From positions 17,006,001-17,070,000 of the forward strand of contig NC_089994.1 of NCBI RefSeq assembly GCF_036417845.1: 64,000 nt of DNA, in the 5' to 3' direction. Source of the stretch: Apteryx mantelli (taxonomy: Eukaryota > Chordata > Aves > Apterygiformes > Apterygidae). Positions 1 to 14,500 of the stretch are shown here, piece after piece. The first letter of the stretch is position 1; each line of letters starts with the position of its first letter. Made by a program: the position numbers and the translations under genes. Below the pieces are notes generated by a model, which saw only the letters and a program-made list of their open reading frames with translations, was not told the origin of the DNA and ran no database searches.

Positions 1-2485
1 AATGACTAAAACAAGCAACATTTTGTACAAATATGTAAGTACCAGTTTTGGATATGATACTATCAGCTGTATAACTACCAAGTGTTAGCTGACTCTGCCA
101 CAATAGGAATGAGGTAAGTGTATAAAACTCTTACCCTCTCTCAAAGGAATGTTTACTTTGGAAAAAAGGGAAACGGTAAAACATTTTATGATCCTTCAGA
201 AAAAAAGCTGATTCACAAGCAGAGAATTATAGCATTTCTTTAGCTGAATCCCGTGTTTTATAAGTCTTAAAAATTTGTGACAACTTTCTGCTTTGTTTGG
301 AAAAGATAATATTAACTCTTTTCTTCTAAAATGAAGAAACAATGCAGTAACTAGGGGAAGCTTGCACCTTGTAATGCAAAGAAGTTGTCAGTTTGAGAAA
401 AAGGCGGAATAAAATTCAGGCTTCACTATGCCAAGTGATCTTAAGGGATTTATATTATAAAATGTACCACAAAAAAATGAGTGGTTTATTTCCATTGCAT
501 TGCTTTACATTGAAAATGTCTGATTCATTGTCTCTAGAAGCAGATTTACAGGTTTTCAGTAAATATCCTGACACCCAAGCCTGAAGGTTGCAGAATTAGT
601 TATCTATTACACTCTCTATTATTGGATGCTTCCTGTCTCTGGCTATCAGATTCCACATGTCAGGAACAATCAACAGGGGCATCTTAAAGTAATATGGATG
701 CGTGCTTACGCGCGAGGAATTTAGGACAAAGAGCACTTATAAACAATGGCGTTCCATTAGCTATGACCTAAATTCCCTTTACATAACTGGACCTGACAGA
801 AGGAAATGCAGCTATCAGTTTCTGGTACAATATAACCCCCAAAATTATTAGGATCATTTAGTTGATCCTGTTGAGATGTCCAGTAATATCAAGAAAATAG
901 TACATTCAGCTCTAGGAAGAAATTTTCAGCTTTAGGAAGAATTTGCTAATAATCATATATGTTGAAAGTTCCTTCCTCCCATCTTCTCTTTAATAACACT
1001 AAGTAGTTTGGCTGGATGTCAACAGCATGACCCACATTTGTCTGTGAGTAATTTGCTTATGCAAAACAAAGTTCTCTTATTTGCACAATGAAACAATCAT
1101 CCTCTTCTCCCAAAATCAGAGATTCCATACCAGCATTAGGATACCCAAAAACAGGCCCAGCTGTGGGACTGTGAGTAAATAAAATTTCCTTACCACATGA
1201 TACAAGCATTTCAATATTGTATTTCAAATGTAACAGAGCTGTAAAAGATGTTAAAAGAAAGCATCTTTTACCATTCTTTTACTATTTTGCTTCATCATCT
1301 TCAATATACTGGACAAGCATGAACCCGGACACCCTTTTTCATCCCTTTTTTGTCTAGTTTCACAGAGCTAAGAAAGTACTGCAGTACTTTGATTTTATGG
1401 GCAACAGCAAGGACCTGTCTAATAAGCCACCCCAAGCCAAAATTAACTCTCTAGAGAATTCTCACAAGAGAAAAACAACTGATGTTACATCAGCTAGTCA
1501 GCAGTCAGCTAACTAACGGGATCAAGGTTATAAAGAGAAGCCTGTTATGAATGAACTTCACAGAAGCCACAAAGAGCAAGTTAAGAGGATTAAGCAACAG
1601 TACTCCAGATGTTACCCATAACCTTAAATGTTTTTGCTTTTTTCATCCTTCTTGGATCTTCACTTTCAAAGAAACATAGATACATAATGCACCATTACAA
1701 CACAATGGTCTTTGCCAAAAGACTTGTAAGTGTTAAACACTGAAGTCAACCAAATCAGTCCCATGGGCCTTGTTTCAAATGAAGCTGAATAGGGCTAGCA
1801 CCTTTCTAGCAAGAACAATCTTTATCAGTCTCTAGAAAGGTGCTAAAACTCTTAGAAATGAGCATCTGCTGAACCTCTGTCTTCGGACAACATTTCTCTA
1901 GTAATTTTTTGCCAAGGCTACTGTATTACTAATGCTACTGGAATCCCCACGAAAAGATCATGTGATGGGTGGCAAAAAAAGAAGTAGAAAGCCACTGGAA
2001 ACCATGGTTCAGCAAAGCAAGTAATACAGCCACTTCTTAAAACTTCGGAAACCAAATACAGCCCTGAAACACTAAGTTTGTGTTAAAAACAAAGACACCT
2101 CTGCATAAAGATGTGGATCTTTCTTCTTTCGGACATAACGAACTTTGCTACTTCTAAAAATTAATCACTGTGCACTCCTTTACATCACTTCACAGTCCCA
2201 TTTGCTACTTTTCACCTGTATTCAAGCGTTATTTTTGCATTTTGAAATCATCTTACCTGAATTCCTCTGAAGAAATGCGTACACATATACATATACACAC
2301 ACACATTCTACTGAAGCTCAAAATTAATGCTAATTTTAGAAGTGTTCCAGCTACATCGATAGCATGCACCGATCACTGCAGAAGCAAGGAGCTCTTCTGG
2401 CATGTTTTATACCCAGCAGACAGTGTCATCAGAAATCCTCCAAAACACAAGCGAGTCTTGTTATTTAAATAGTGAAAACCATTAC
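1..2485 (-). other. CLIP1: CLIP1 intron 10, partial (window edge)
   Basis: At least 2.5 kb of intron. The next family segment (VATVSEKSR onward) is not present. Contains the 14-bp stem hairpin at 1796-1845 and a 20-bp imperfect tandem duplication near 907-945. No other feature seen. Confidence 0.8.
1796..1845. repeat. perfect 14-bp inverted repeat, 22-base loop
   Basis: TAGCACCTTTCTAG at 1796-1809 is repeated as its exact reverse complement at 1832-1845, so RNA from either strand can form a hairpin. Lies in a CLIP1 intron. The stem is shorter than a usual microRNA precursor. Confidence 0.7.
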
Positions 2486-2590
2486 CCTAGTGTCTTCTAA
2501 CTCCCTCTGGAGTTTGTCAGCTTTGGTCTTTTCAAAGAGCAGGCTCTGTTCAAGCTCCTTAATGCGGGCATGCTCCAGTTTGGTCTGCGT
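2486..2590 (-). CDS. CLIP1: CLIP1 35-codon cassette exon (exon 10)
   Basis: 105 nt, phase 0 at both ends, residues 469-503 when the microexon is included. Starts [15 protein letters not shown] and ends QRELEDTR, continuous coiled coil. It matches the 35-residue segment that distinguishes restin from the shorter CLIP-170 form, so it is expected to be a cassette exon. Removing it keeps the frame. Acceptor ACTAACAG and donor GTAATG. Confidence 0.96.
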
Positions 2591-5500
2591 CTGTTAGTAA
2601 AAAGGGAAAGGAAGAGAACACAACGGTGCCACCATCACATGCCAGCACAAGAGGAGGTAGCCACATGCAGGCCGTGCCGCCAGAATCTTCTACCAATGAT
2701 GAGCAGAGAAGATGCAGTGGATAAAATGAACAGGGAAATGCTATGGATGAATGAGAAAGATGGACTGAAAGTGTAAATTGACTGACATGGAAAAAAAATA
2801 AAAATCCACAAACAAGAAGAAATATGAACAAAAAGTTTCATGCAGCCAAGTAGAAGTTATTTATCAGTACATGAAGTTTTCAGCACAAATTAGAATAGTT
2901 ATGGAAAAAATATATACATCTGTTCTAACAGGATGATTTGTCCCTTTTCTTGTCATCCCACTAATGCTTTTTTCCTCAATATAATGGGCTTATATTTTTA
3001 AATGATTTAATTATGAACCAGGGATGAAAATTCACCACCGAAGCTCATGTGATGACTCACAACCAGTCTTTTACAGTAGTAGTTGTATCTCAAGTCTCAG
3101 CCATAAAAATCCTTTTGGCCACGTCCTGGGAACATCAAGGTTCATTTGTCACTGGGATATGAATTATTTGAATAGAAATAAAGAACCTGGTTGCCTGTAA
3201 CTGCAGATCCCTCCTAACTGTTCCCCCTCCTCCTCCAGAATGGAAGAGAGCAACAAGTGAGATTCTCCAAAGGCAGGCAAACAAGTGAATCAGTCTGGTT
3301 GCTCTATAATTACTGAAGTCTAATTACACTGAACAAGGTGTGAAAGTAAAAAATTTTAAGATCTTTGTAATTCTAAGAGGCATTGTTTTCCTAATGAGAA
3401 GTAGGAAGTACACAAAACTAAGCAAGCAGATACTTTCTGTCTTTTGCTTAAAAAAAGGGGCAGAATTTTTAGCAAGAATGTAGAATATCAGTAAGCTTGA
3501 TACCCAGGCTCCCAGAGGCCTGCAAGACAGCTTGAAGTTTGAGAGATGCAGGAAAAGTCTAGCAGTTAGTCCAAATCTGACTAGCACCTCTGAGGTGGGG
3601 AAAAGAAAAAAAGAAAAAAAAAAGAAAAAGACAAGAGAAAAGAAAAAAGGAAAAGAGATATACTGAGTTAAGAACTAGGTGTCACACTTATTTCGGAAAT
3701 GCAAAGATCTGAATATTGTGTCAATCTGAACAGGTCAATGTAATTTAAAAGTAATCTTCCAAATTAAAAGGATTGTTGAAGTCTATTGTTGTTTCACAAT
3801 ATGTTTTCCGGAAAGGGCAGCTTTTCAGGGCTTACCCACATCAAGAGTAAGATCTCCAGAAAGAGAATGAAGTTCTGGCTGGTTAGGCTGAAATGCGTTT
3901 ATTAGCCAAGAAGTTGCATGCATCTCTCTTGACAGATGTTCTTCAACAGTTTAGCTGTAGCAGTTACTTCACCACAGAACAGAGTAAAAAGTTAGAAAAG
4001 CTCAGAACCCTATGAACTATTCTTAATAAGAGAGAGTCCTGCAGCCTGAAAAGCTACCCACTGAGCACTAGATTGAAAGAATCCAAAAGGATGGAAGATG
4101 CATGAATGATACCAAAGCCACACAGCTGCCAAGCCCCCAGTGTAGCAGTGTGTGCACAGCTGGCAGGACACTGCTGCTTCTCTGGTCTTTGTAATAAGAT
4201 AGCTTGAAGTCCCTGCAGAACTGTTATTTATAAAGAGTGACGAGCTGATTAGGACTGCCTCCAAATCAGCCACAGCAGTTAAAAGATCTTACACAGTCCC
4301 TGCAGTGCAAGTGAGATGGGGATGAGTCTCCTGTTTTGCTTCAGGCCTGTTTTTCTCCAATCACAGTATTCCATTCTGACAGCATCAAGTTATCTTCTTT
4401 CCCAAAAGCATACAGACATCTGGTGCTGTTCTAGAGTAGGTTTTTATTGTTGTTGTTGTTGTTTGTTTTTTAAATATCTCTTCTGCTGAAAACAGTTGGC
4501 TGTTTTCACTATGCAGTTATTAGATCTAAAATACTAAAATCCATAATCATTAAAATTTGCTTCTTAGATTGATTCAATTTTTGAAATCCATGGCAGATGT
4601 TTCTCTATCAGTGGAAGATCTTCAGCGCATATTGGGGGGCGGAACACGACCAGAACTTGGGCTATTATATTTTACATCAAGCAGCCTTTGACAACTGAAC
4701 TAAATACTCTGAGGGAAATAAAATTTTTAAACAATAGTGGTTTTAAAAAAGTGGGTATAATTTAGTCCCCTCTCTCGGACTGGTTAGTATTACTTCTGAT
4801 CCACAAAAAAATTCTAAATCCTAAAAGTGTTTTATTTTAAGATTTTGAATAGACATATCTTCCTCGCTGCATTTCCTAAAAAGGATCTATTAAAACAAAC
4901 CCAAAACCTGACACCCACAGAATTGTCCTCACATCACTTTGCAAAATATGCTATCTTAAGATTTTCCATACTACATAAACAACAAAACACTATTGATCAT
5001 TAATTTTATAGACATTGCTTGAATATTGCAAAAATCAGAAATATCAGCACTGATGACCGATATTTTTAAACCCCATCTCCTATGCATTGCAAATAAAAAC
5101 AAATTCTACCAAAATGGAAATAGAAGCTAAAAAGAAAAACTCCAGAGATGATGATCTTTGCTGGCCACTCTTTTCACCATTTAGGAGATGGGGGAATTAT
5201 GCTTTAAACAAGTCTGATTTCCAAGGGACATGCTCCCGTTCCCATGAGGTAAATTCACTGCAAAATTTTGAGTCACTCAACCTTCTTCCCTGATCATCTA
5301 AAGAGAAATGTCTAAAGGATAAGTTCCTCTTTGAGGAAATCCAGAGTGCAGTAAATCAACGAGAGCAGAGTAATATAAAAAGAAGAAGAGAATTTGATTG
5401 CAAACTTCAACAGCAAAGAAAAACAGAAAAACAATATGGAAGTATCTTCCCTTTCTCTAAAACATCACAGTTAGATGAAGATAGGGAAATGGGACAAGCC

Positions 5501-8500
5501 TTACGTTGGCTTGAACCCTAAAGGATTCCACTCAATCCAAACATCAGAGCAGTCATCAACCATTTTCAGCATTTGTGTATTCTAGCTACTCTTTCACTTC
5601 AAAATAAACGTACAGTTAAGTTCTCCATCTATAGGTCAGTCTGTGAAATTGTGCCGAAGCCATAAATGCTGATAATCGGTTCTAGGATAGGGGCGAGAAG
5701 ACCTTCAGTCCCTTCATGCTGAGATAATCACAGAACACAACCGAGATTATGAAACATTAGTTTTGAAACTAAGTGATCACCCACTTCTCTCCTTTAGAGA
5801 GTGAAGATGCCCATTTATGGAAAAATTAGAATAGGAAAATCGGGAGTAGAGATAGGATTAAACAAGGAGCGCACAAAACAAGAGAAAGGAAGGGCACATG
5901 CAGATTTACTTCTAACACACCGTGAGCCTGATTTGGAAGAATAGAGGAGACCCAGATCGCTGAAGTAGCTTCGCAAAAGGAACACCTAAGAATGCACAGC
6001 AGGAAACCAGTTTTAGTCTTGAGAACTTCCTATCTTGGCTGGGGATGCAGCAGAGGAGGCAGCTTGTGATAAATTTTCCTGAATCCAATCAAAAAGAGAG
6101 GGCTTTCTGAATTCCACTTATTCTGAACTACAGAAGTGACAGGGCTGTTTTAATTTCTTGTAAGCAGTTTCTATTAACCAGTAACATGTGTTTTTCCTGC
6201 ATAATTCAGGGAGAAGCTATATTAAGATAAAGTGAAAAACAAGACAGTTTGGACCACTAACTCTTAAGTCTTTTTTAAAATTCTCTCTCCACTTAGCATT
6301 TCATGGCAAAAAAAGAAACAAGTAAGGGGGTGTGGGGAACATTCCAATTTAATTTAATTTAATTTAATTTTTTTTTTAACTTGGAGAAAAATTAATCAGT
6401 TAACTGCAAACTGCATCTATTGAACAGCAGTGGGAGCTCATAGGAAAGAACGGAGGATTTTGTGAGGAAAGCAAATTAAAATCCTACATTTAAATGAAAG
6501 ACTTCAAGACAGTCATTTTCTACAAGCTCCTATACTCTTCAATTAGTTGCAAAGTTTCTGACACTAAAGAATTCTTATGATGACACATTTGCCCTCTCTT
6601 CAGTTAATGGGGATTACAACGTTTAGTCATTACACACATTCTTTTTGATAAATGTTGTAATTGCTCTGAAAGCAACATGCACACAAATACTAGAGTCAAT
6701 GTTTCAATAACAGATTATGCAGTTAGTGAATAAGTATAAGCATTTTCTGTACACAATCTGTTAACATGGGATGTCTCTGCACATTTAAGTGCCCTCTTAC
6801 ATTTTCTGGATCTTCCGAAATCTGCCTCTTTCGCTATCAGTAAAATTAAAAAACAAAAACAAAAATATTTCACCTGCACACTTAGTACTATCATTCCAAC
6901 ACAAACAACAGGACACATTTCATTATATTGAATTCAGTTTAAACTCTAAGTTATGCAGCTTGACAAACCAGAGTCTCTAATACGGTTTGCCATGACTATC
7001 AACTAATTTAACAAAAAATAAAAAACTAAAACTTGCATGGACTAAACAATAGAAGGAGCATTCTATGAAGAGTCTAGATAGGTATTTTTTAATGAATGGA
7101 AGACTAAAATAAAAGAAATGTTATATGAAATGAATCATTTTCATAAGGCTAGCACTTTAAATCATTAAGGGTTCATGGGGTCACAAGTCAGTTAAATTTG
7201 TACTCTTTATGCTGTTCAAGAAGCTCTATTATTTTTCAGATTAAACAACAACAGAGAAGAACAACTAAAAAGTATCTTGCTTTTTAGCTTTAAATTTGGT
7301 AGGAAAACTGGCAGTGTTCAAATAGTCAAGAGTAACTCTTCATTAAATGTATTTTCTAATCTGTATAACAGCATATTGCATTTTAGTCTCACATTATAGC
7401 TAGACAAACAGTAGGAAGATAAAAATAAATTTCAAACAGTAATTGCTGTTTAGGTTTTGTGTAAAATTTAACTCATGATGAAACACACTGTTAATCAGTT
7501 TTCCCTAAGGCAAACACAGGGATTATTCAAAAAAACCTAATCCAAGATAAATGGGACTATTGTTCAATGTTCACTTCAAAGACACAAATATTAATTGCCA
7601 GTCTTACATCTTCAAAATGATTTTTTGTATTTGATTTTAAGCAATTTCAGAAATGTTAGTAAGATATAATACAAAATAATATAAAATAGCAAAAAGTAGA
7701 GTTTTACCATGAATTAAATTAATTATTCTAAACAACCACAGCCATTCCACAGTAGAACCCTTGCTAAAGGGTGCAACTGAATTAAGGGTGCAATCCTGGT
7801 TATCTTACTCAAGGACTGCAGAACTGGGAATTGCCTTCATGTGCTTTGCATACTCCTGAACCAGCATTGCATCTATTAATCATTCCTGCCTCTTTTTTCC
7901 AGAGAAGAGTACAGTTAACCTGAACTGATTGCATTTCAATGTCCTATTAAATGTGTTGTTTACCAAGCTAGAGATATTTTACCTCTAGGTCGCCTTTGGT
8001 AATGGATTCTTCTTCTACACGGAACTGAAGGTCTTCAACTTTCCTGTAAGGACAATTAATTAAAATTCAGACACCTTTGAAAGCAAATGCTTTCAAGCTC
8101 ACTTTTCAGTGGAAATTAGAACTACAGTGACATCATTCTGATTATATCAGCAAACTGCCAGAAGCATCAGGGAAGGAGAAATCTCTCACACAAAATATGT
8201 CTTGAAAACAAAACCACTAAGACAGACATCATTCTTCTTGCAGCTCTGTAAAGAAAGTATTTTGTTGCATTTTCTGATGAGTTAAAAAGAAAACCTTTAA
8301 TCATCTTTTCTCTCCTTCCTTCACCGTTTTGTGTGTCCTCAAAAGCAGTGACCTAAATGAACAGCTTGATCTAATATTTGGTGTATTCTACCATTCAGCC
8401 AAGAAATGGGCAGAAAGTTAGGAAATATAGGGGGGAGGGGGAAAAAAAAAACACCTAAGAGCATTCTAGAACTGTGCTGGTTAACTTGCATCAAAGCTCT

Positions 8501-11500
8501 AGCAGAGACAAACACATTAGCTGTCAAAATGAATGCCAAGATGCAGAATGGGGATATAGGCAAGAACACAGATACAGCTTGCCTTGCCCCTCCAGGAGTA
8601 TTAGAATGACCAGCTAAAAGTAAGAAGCTAAAAACTGATTTAAAATAATTGATTTTTTTTTTCCTTCCCTCCCCTGCCTCTGGCATGCCTCAGTGAAGAA
8701 GGTTGTTAGAGCCAGATTTTCTCCTTTTCCCTTTGTTCCTTTCAGCACAGTAAGATGTGGCAAAGGAAGAGACTGGCATGCTCTCTTTCCTTTGAGTTAC
8801 GCACACTGCTTGTGTCTGGACTTGGGCTGATAGAAGTAGAGAAGACCGCAACAAGGTCATTGTATCAAAGCGAATTACAAGTGATGGATGTCTAAAAGAT
8901 AAAAGACAAAGACACTAAGAACTTAAATTTGTCTCATCTTAATACTGAAAGTGGGCCTTACCCCCATGCTTTGGAGAACACAGGATTAAAGATTATTTGA
9001 CTTCAAGTTATTGCTGAGACTGTACTGAACACATATGACAGAGACCTTTCAAAATAAATAATACTAAAGTGGTTAGGAGGAATGAGAAATACTACACTGC
9101 TGAAGCCATGAAATATTTCCCTAGCTGTAAAATGTCACTTCAGTTAATGGGTAGCAGGCATACACAGCGACACTGTTACACTGCCTAGCAACACGCTGAA
9201 GGTGAGCTCAAGGCCACAGAGGACTGCAGTAAAACAGACCCCCGCTGACCTGGCATTCAGTGAAAACAGGTTCACGGCCAGGCAAACAGAGGTGCTGCGA
9301 TTTTTTTTCTTTCTATTTAAGCATTCCATTGTTTTGTAGAATATATACAACCAATTCTAGACCTGACATCTACTGTTTTGAAAATTCAGTTAGAGTGAAT
9401 CCCGTAAAGTGGGAGCATGCAAATTGCAATGGTAAACCTTGGGCAATTCCTTTGCATCTCCTCACCCGGAATTTCAAGTTTTAAGGAGGCCTTTCAGGGA
9501 GGCTGACACCTGCCTGATTTCAGGAAAGCACACAAGCCAACAGTGCAGACTGACAATGGGTTCCCAAATAGACTTGCTTTTCAAAAGCATTCCAAATCCA
9601 TTAAGACAATTTGTCAGATTATTTCCTCACCTAACTGTGCATATCTATTTGTTAATCTCAGTTCCTTTCCTCAAACAGTTAAGAATGGCAATTACAAAAG
9701 GCATTAAAGGATTTGATGTTTTTTTCTGTAAGAGACGAACCCTACCTAGAAGCATGCAACTGATGGCAATAAATTATTCACAAGAGATGTAAGGTGTAAA
9801 TTCCTATTCCAGCACTCTTAGGAAATGGAATTATCAGAACTTTCACTTTGAAGTGGGAGATGAGTGTTTCAAGAACTTCAAGCATAATCTACTAACTTGA
9901 TATGAGTAGGAACAAAACCCCTGGCAACAGAGGGCAATACTAAAAGGAATGCATTGCATAAAATTCAGCTATAAACAGTAGTTACAGTCTCTAATCAGTC
10001 TCCACTTGGATTGTTTCTTGAGCAGTGCCATCTGTCAAGCCTAAAAGGGGACATTCAGTCACAAGAGATCTCAAAATACTAATTTCCTCTTCGAGTTGCA
10101 ACTCATCATAGTATAACTTTCATTGGCTGCATTATACCAGCTGTAATATCCACCCAATGTAAAGAATTTCTTTCTTAGTATTATTTTTAAGAAACTGCAA
10201 TACAGTTTTGTACAATAACTGCCCATACTTGCATTATTTGAAATGTGTTTCATATTTGCAAATCATTTTAATAAAAATTTTGTTCTTAACAGAGAGATAC
10301 AAATGAAGACATTTTGGGGTCACCTTTTCTCTTCCTCAAGCTGATTGAGAAGCTCCACTTTCTCCCTATCAGCAGCCTCCACCATAGCTCGTAGCTGGTC
10401 CATTTTTGCTTCCATCTCCAGTACATGCTAATTGGCAGTAACAAGAACAAAATATAGTAAGTAGGCAAGTCAGGCAATACATAAATTTAATTCAAGTTAT
10501 ATAGCTATATATCTCAGTAATCATGATTTGGTAAAGTGATAGTCCAATGGACAGGAACATTACCATATTCAGATCTGCATATAGTAGTAGAAAACCATCA
10601 CTTACTGAGATGTAGAGAAGTTCAACCAAAATTAGCTAAATTAAATAGATTTGCTATCTTGTCAAAACAAAGCCTCCATGAGGAATAGCTGATAAGTATG
10701 GACTATTTCAGTTTTAGAACACCATTTCTTACTCCCAGACCTTTTCAATAAGGCAACACAATTTTGGGAATTAAGTCCACTGTCTTATAGCTTCTATTTC
10801 AAGAACAGCAACACTGCTCTTACCCGATCATGTCCATCTCGAACAAGTGCTAATTCCTGCTCTATTTCCCCTACGTGACTGGTTGCTTTAGCAACTTCTG
10901 CCCTCTCCAAGTCCCTTTCTGCCAGGAGCTGTTCAATGTGTTGCTGCTTCTCCTTCAATGCCTCCTGTAGCGCTGTAGTACCAGAAATTTTTCTTGCGTA
11001 CCGGGAAGATGTTTCTGTCAACTTTAGAAAGTAAATATGTTAAAAATCATTCTGTATCAGGTGAGAAAGCCAGGGATGCCTCCAGATTCTACAAACACTG
11101 GGTTAGTAAAGCAAATGCTTTCTGTAACCTACTGTACCTTCTCCTTTATGTTTTTAATAAAAGAAAAATATTTTTCTTGTTTTTACATTTAAATTATGTC
11201 ATTTTCTAGAAGTTAACAATGGACATACCTGGACAGTAAGATTGTTTTGTGGTAATCAGCAGGTGGTTATGTAGGAGACAGAAGCGTTCAAGTGAAAACA
11301 AAAGTCTGGCCTCAGTTTAAGGTGGGTGCTGTATACTCGCATGAAGGCTAACTTGTTAGGTTTCTAAGCACCTTTTTGTGCAAGATATAAAGGCATCCTT
11401 ACAGCAAGTTAAAAACATTCTCCCTCTATTTACCAAGTCATAATCTTAGGTCACCAGCAACAGTATAACATTCCCAAACGCTCTGGGAAAGCTTTTGGAA

Positions 11501-14500
11501 GTCCAACTGGCATTTTGTGCATCTACTCCGAGAAAAAAACATTCAGGATCAAAGGTGCTTACCTTGCCTTAAAAAGCCAGCCTTACAGCTAATATAATCC
11601 TAAAACATTTTGAAGTAGTACAACTGTTATCTGATAAAACATGTAACACTTAGAATTAGATTAATTCCAGAAAAAACTTCTGAACGATTAAACTTAAGAG
11701 TATAGATATAAATGAATGAATCTGGAAAACTATAGCTAAAATGAACCTTCAGGTTTTTCTTGACCTTGCATGATCTCTGCTCCACTGAATGGAACCAGTG
11801 TCAGTGAAAATTCAGCATGGCCCTGTCTTCTACTTCCTCAAGACTTTTTGAGCTAAAAGGGAAAGTGAATAAACTGAAATTACATCATAAAAGTGAACAA
11901 GAACTGAACTAAAAAAACCTGATACAGTTTATAAAAACTGACCTTACACTTAGCAGCTCAGAAATCTGAAGTGAACAACATCTCATTTAAAACCTTATTT
12001 AAAACAAAAACCCATATGCAAAGACTTGCTCTTTTGTTACATTTACCTTTAGCTCTGTCCAATAGTTTTGCCCAAGAATAAGAACATTTCCTTTCTGATC
12101 TTTTCAGAGATTGAAACATTGAAGAATAGTTGCCATACGCAGCAGGGAATGCCAGCACCCAGTAACATTGACCACAAAGCGTAACATGGACATAATTTTC
12201 CTGTCATCACAAAAACATGTCTACTCTTCTGTTACTGTGATTCCTACAGAATCAATATTTCTAACTTGTCTACTCACAGCCTTGAATGGCAAGTCCATAA
12301 TCCATTGGAAATACTATATCAAGTGACTCAAAAGGTATGAGACAGAATAAGTTCACCTTCTAATAAAATGAAGCTTTCACTGATGTTTAGATTAGTTGTT
12401 TCTTACCTTCTCAGTTTCTGGAAGATGTCTCATTCCAGAACACATGAGAAACTTTACCTCAAGCACAACTATTGCTTTTTAACAAGTCTAGCTCCTCTAA
12501 TCCAGCTTGACTTTATTTCTGATTTCAAAAGAAATCCAAAAGAAATCAGAGCAATAAAAATCTGCTGTGTCAAAATTTGATTTCAGGAAATCCTGTTTCT
12601 TCAGCAGGTTAACTTTTGAAGAAAGAAAGCGTCAAAATTATTCTCACCGTTCTTTCACTTGATTAGGAACCAAAGACTCATGCTGCCTAAGAACAGATCC
12701 GGAGGGAAGCTGAAATTTTAATTCCAGAAATAATGGATTACAGAAGCATAAGATTTTATGGCTCAAAACATCCAAACGCCCTGGGGCACAACACAAAGGC
12801 AAAATAAGCAAATATGCTGCAGGCATTTACAATGTAAAACTATGCTGTCTTATTGCCCAGAGTATCATAGCATACTAATGCTTCACTGAGAGTCTGCCAG
12901 GCCCATGAACTCTGCTGCAAGCAGGCATTCCCTTACTCTGAGGTAGTACTAAAACAGTGCACCAATTGCAAACTAGGGGGCACTGTGCAGTTAGTAGTGT
13001 AATTTCCAGAACAGATTAAGTAATAAAGTCCCTCCTTTTGTGCCAAATAAAGATCCCATATGCTTGTTGCAATAGGGTATTAACCCTGTTTTCCGGACCA
13101 ACTCTTGACCTCTGTTCACTTGTAATCTGCTTCAGTTTTGAAACACTACAGTAAGTCACTTCTGTCCTGCACCTGCTGGTCAATGGAACAGTATGCTAGC
13201 TTACTGGTTTCAGTTCAGTGGGAGCTAAAGTGATCTCTTTCCAACTATATGTATTCATGTACTCTGGTTTCAAAAAAGAAAAAGAAAATCTAGTGTGAAT
13301 ACGGAAAAACAATTATTTCTATGCTTTTAATTGCCATGAAAGAGAGAAGTTTTTTACTCAGTTTGGCTTTCCCAGAAGACTTCCATTTCACTGCATGTGA
13401 CCCAAGACTAGGACATCTATGTAGTAGAGTAACTTCAAAAGAATCCAGAGTAAGTGTATTAGGCAGAATTAGTACAATGTTAAAATTCATCTGAGCACTG
13501 TACTTTGCAACATCTAGCCTTTATGAATTCACAGGATTAAAATCAAATCTAAAGGAAAAGAAAGAGGCTTCTTGTCAGCAAAGACTTGAGAATTGCTAAT
13601 TCTATATTTGTCAGTTGATTCATCTCTTTAGTGATAAAAGAAAGACTTTTACATTTTAGATAATTTGAAATTTCTTGCTCAGTAAAACTCAGTTTTGGTC
13701 TTTGGAAGCTTTGGTGGATACCGATTCCTCAAACACAAACCCCATAATACAGAGGTAGTGCTAGGAAAAAAAAAAAAAAGAACAACTAACAACATAGATT
13801 CCAATCAGAAAACACTGATGCCTTTTCATTTTGTTGGCATCACAAGCCCCTTTCTTATTGCAATAACTCAAGTTAGTCTGAGTTAACTGTGTAAGCTTAA
13901 ATATTCAAGTATTTAGCTACATTTCAGGGCTAGCTAAGATTTCCTTCCTTTATGCATGCTTTGAGTGGGGGGAAAAAAAAAGCACAATTAGACATACATT
14001 GTACCCAAGATCTGCTCTGTTCTCAATTTATGCAAGTAAACCACAGGCAAGTGCCATGTGGATTCCTGCTTAGGCATGTAAAGCATGCAATAGAAAAAGA
14101 AGCTTACTAGTCCTGTACGGCTTGGCTTGCTGCTTACTGAAGATGCCACAGAACTGAGAGAGCTCAGGGAAGATGCACTTGGACTGCGTTTCAGGGCTGA
14201 GGGAGTTGCAATCACTTTTCGCACAGTTGTCTTCGCTTTAGCTGGGGTGGTTGAGGGGAATCCAATCTTCGTAACTTTGTGGACTGGAGCAAACAAACCA
14301 TATTTTGGCTGACACTGAAAATACCTTTAAAAAAAAGAAAAAAGACACACATATGAGCACTAAATTAACTTCTGCCTTTTCATACACATGCTCTCACAAA
14401 ACTTCACAAAGAATTCTAGATCAGTAGCCTAAAAGTACTAAAGGACAAGGTAACAGCTGGTGACAACATAATCTGTATTAGGCTGCCTAACAATTTTTTT

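Noticed and set aside
1642..1690. Possible extra CLIP1 exon (minus strand) between an AAAG and a GT
   Set aside because: In the required phase 0 it opens with a stop codon, and the resulting peptide does not match CLIP-170.
2170..2472. 100-codon plus-strand frame next to a CLIP1 exon
   Set aside because: Starts at GTG, contains a CA/TA repeat, and has no homology that I recognise; it lies antisense in a CLIP1 intron.
9412..9424. Octamer-like ATGCAAAT as a regulatory site
   Set aside because: A single 8-bp match in 64 kb of AT-rich DNA is expected by chance.
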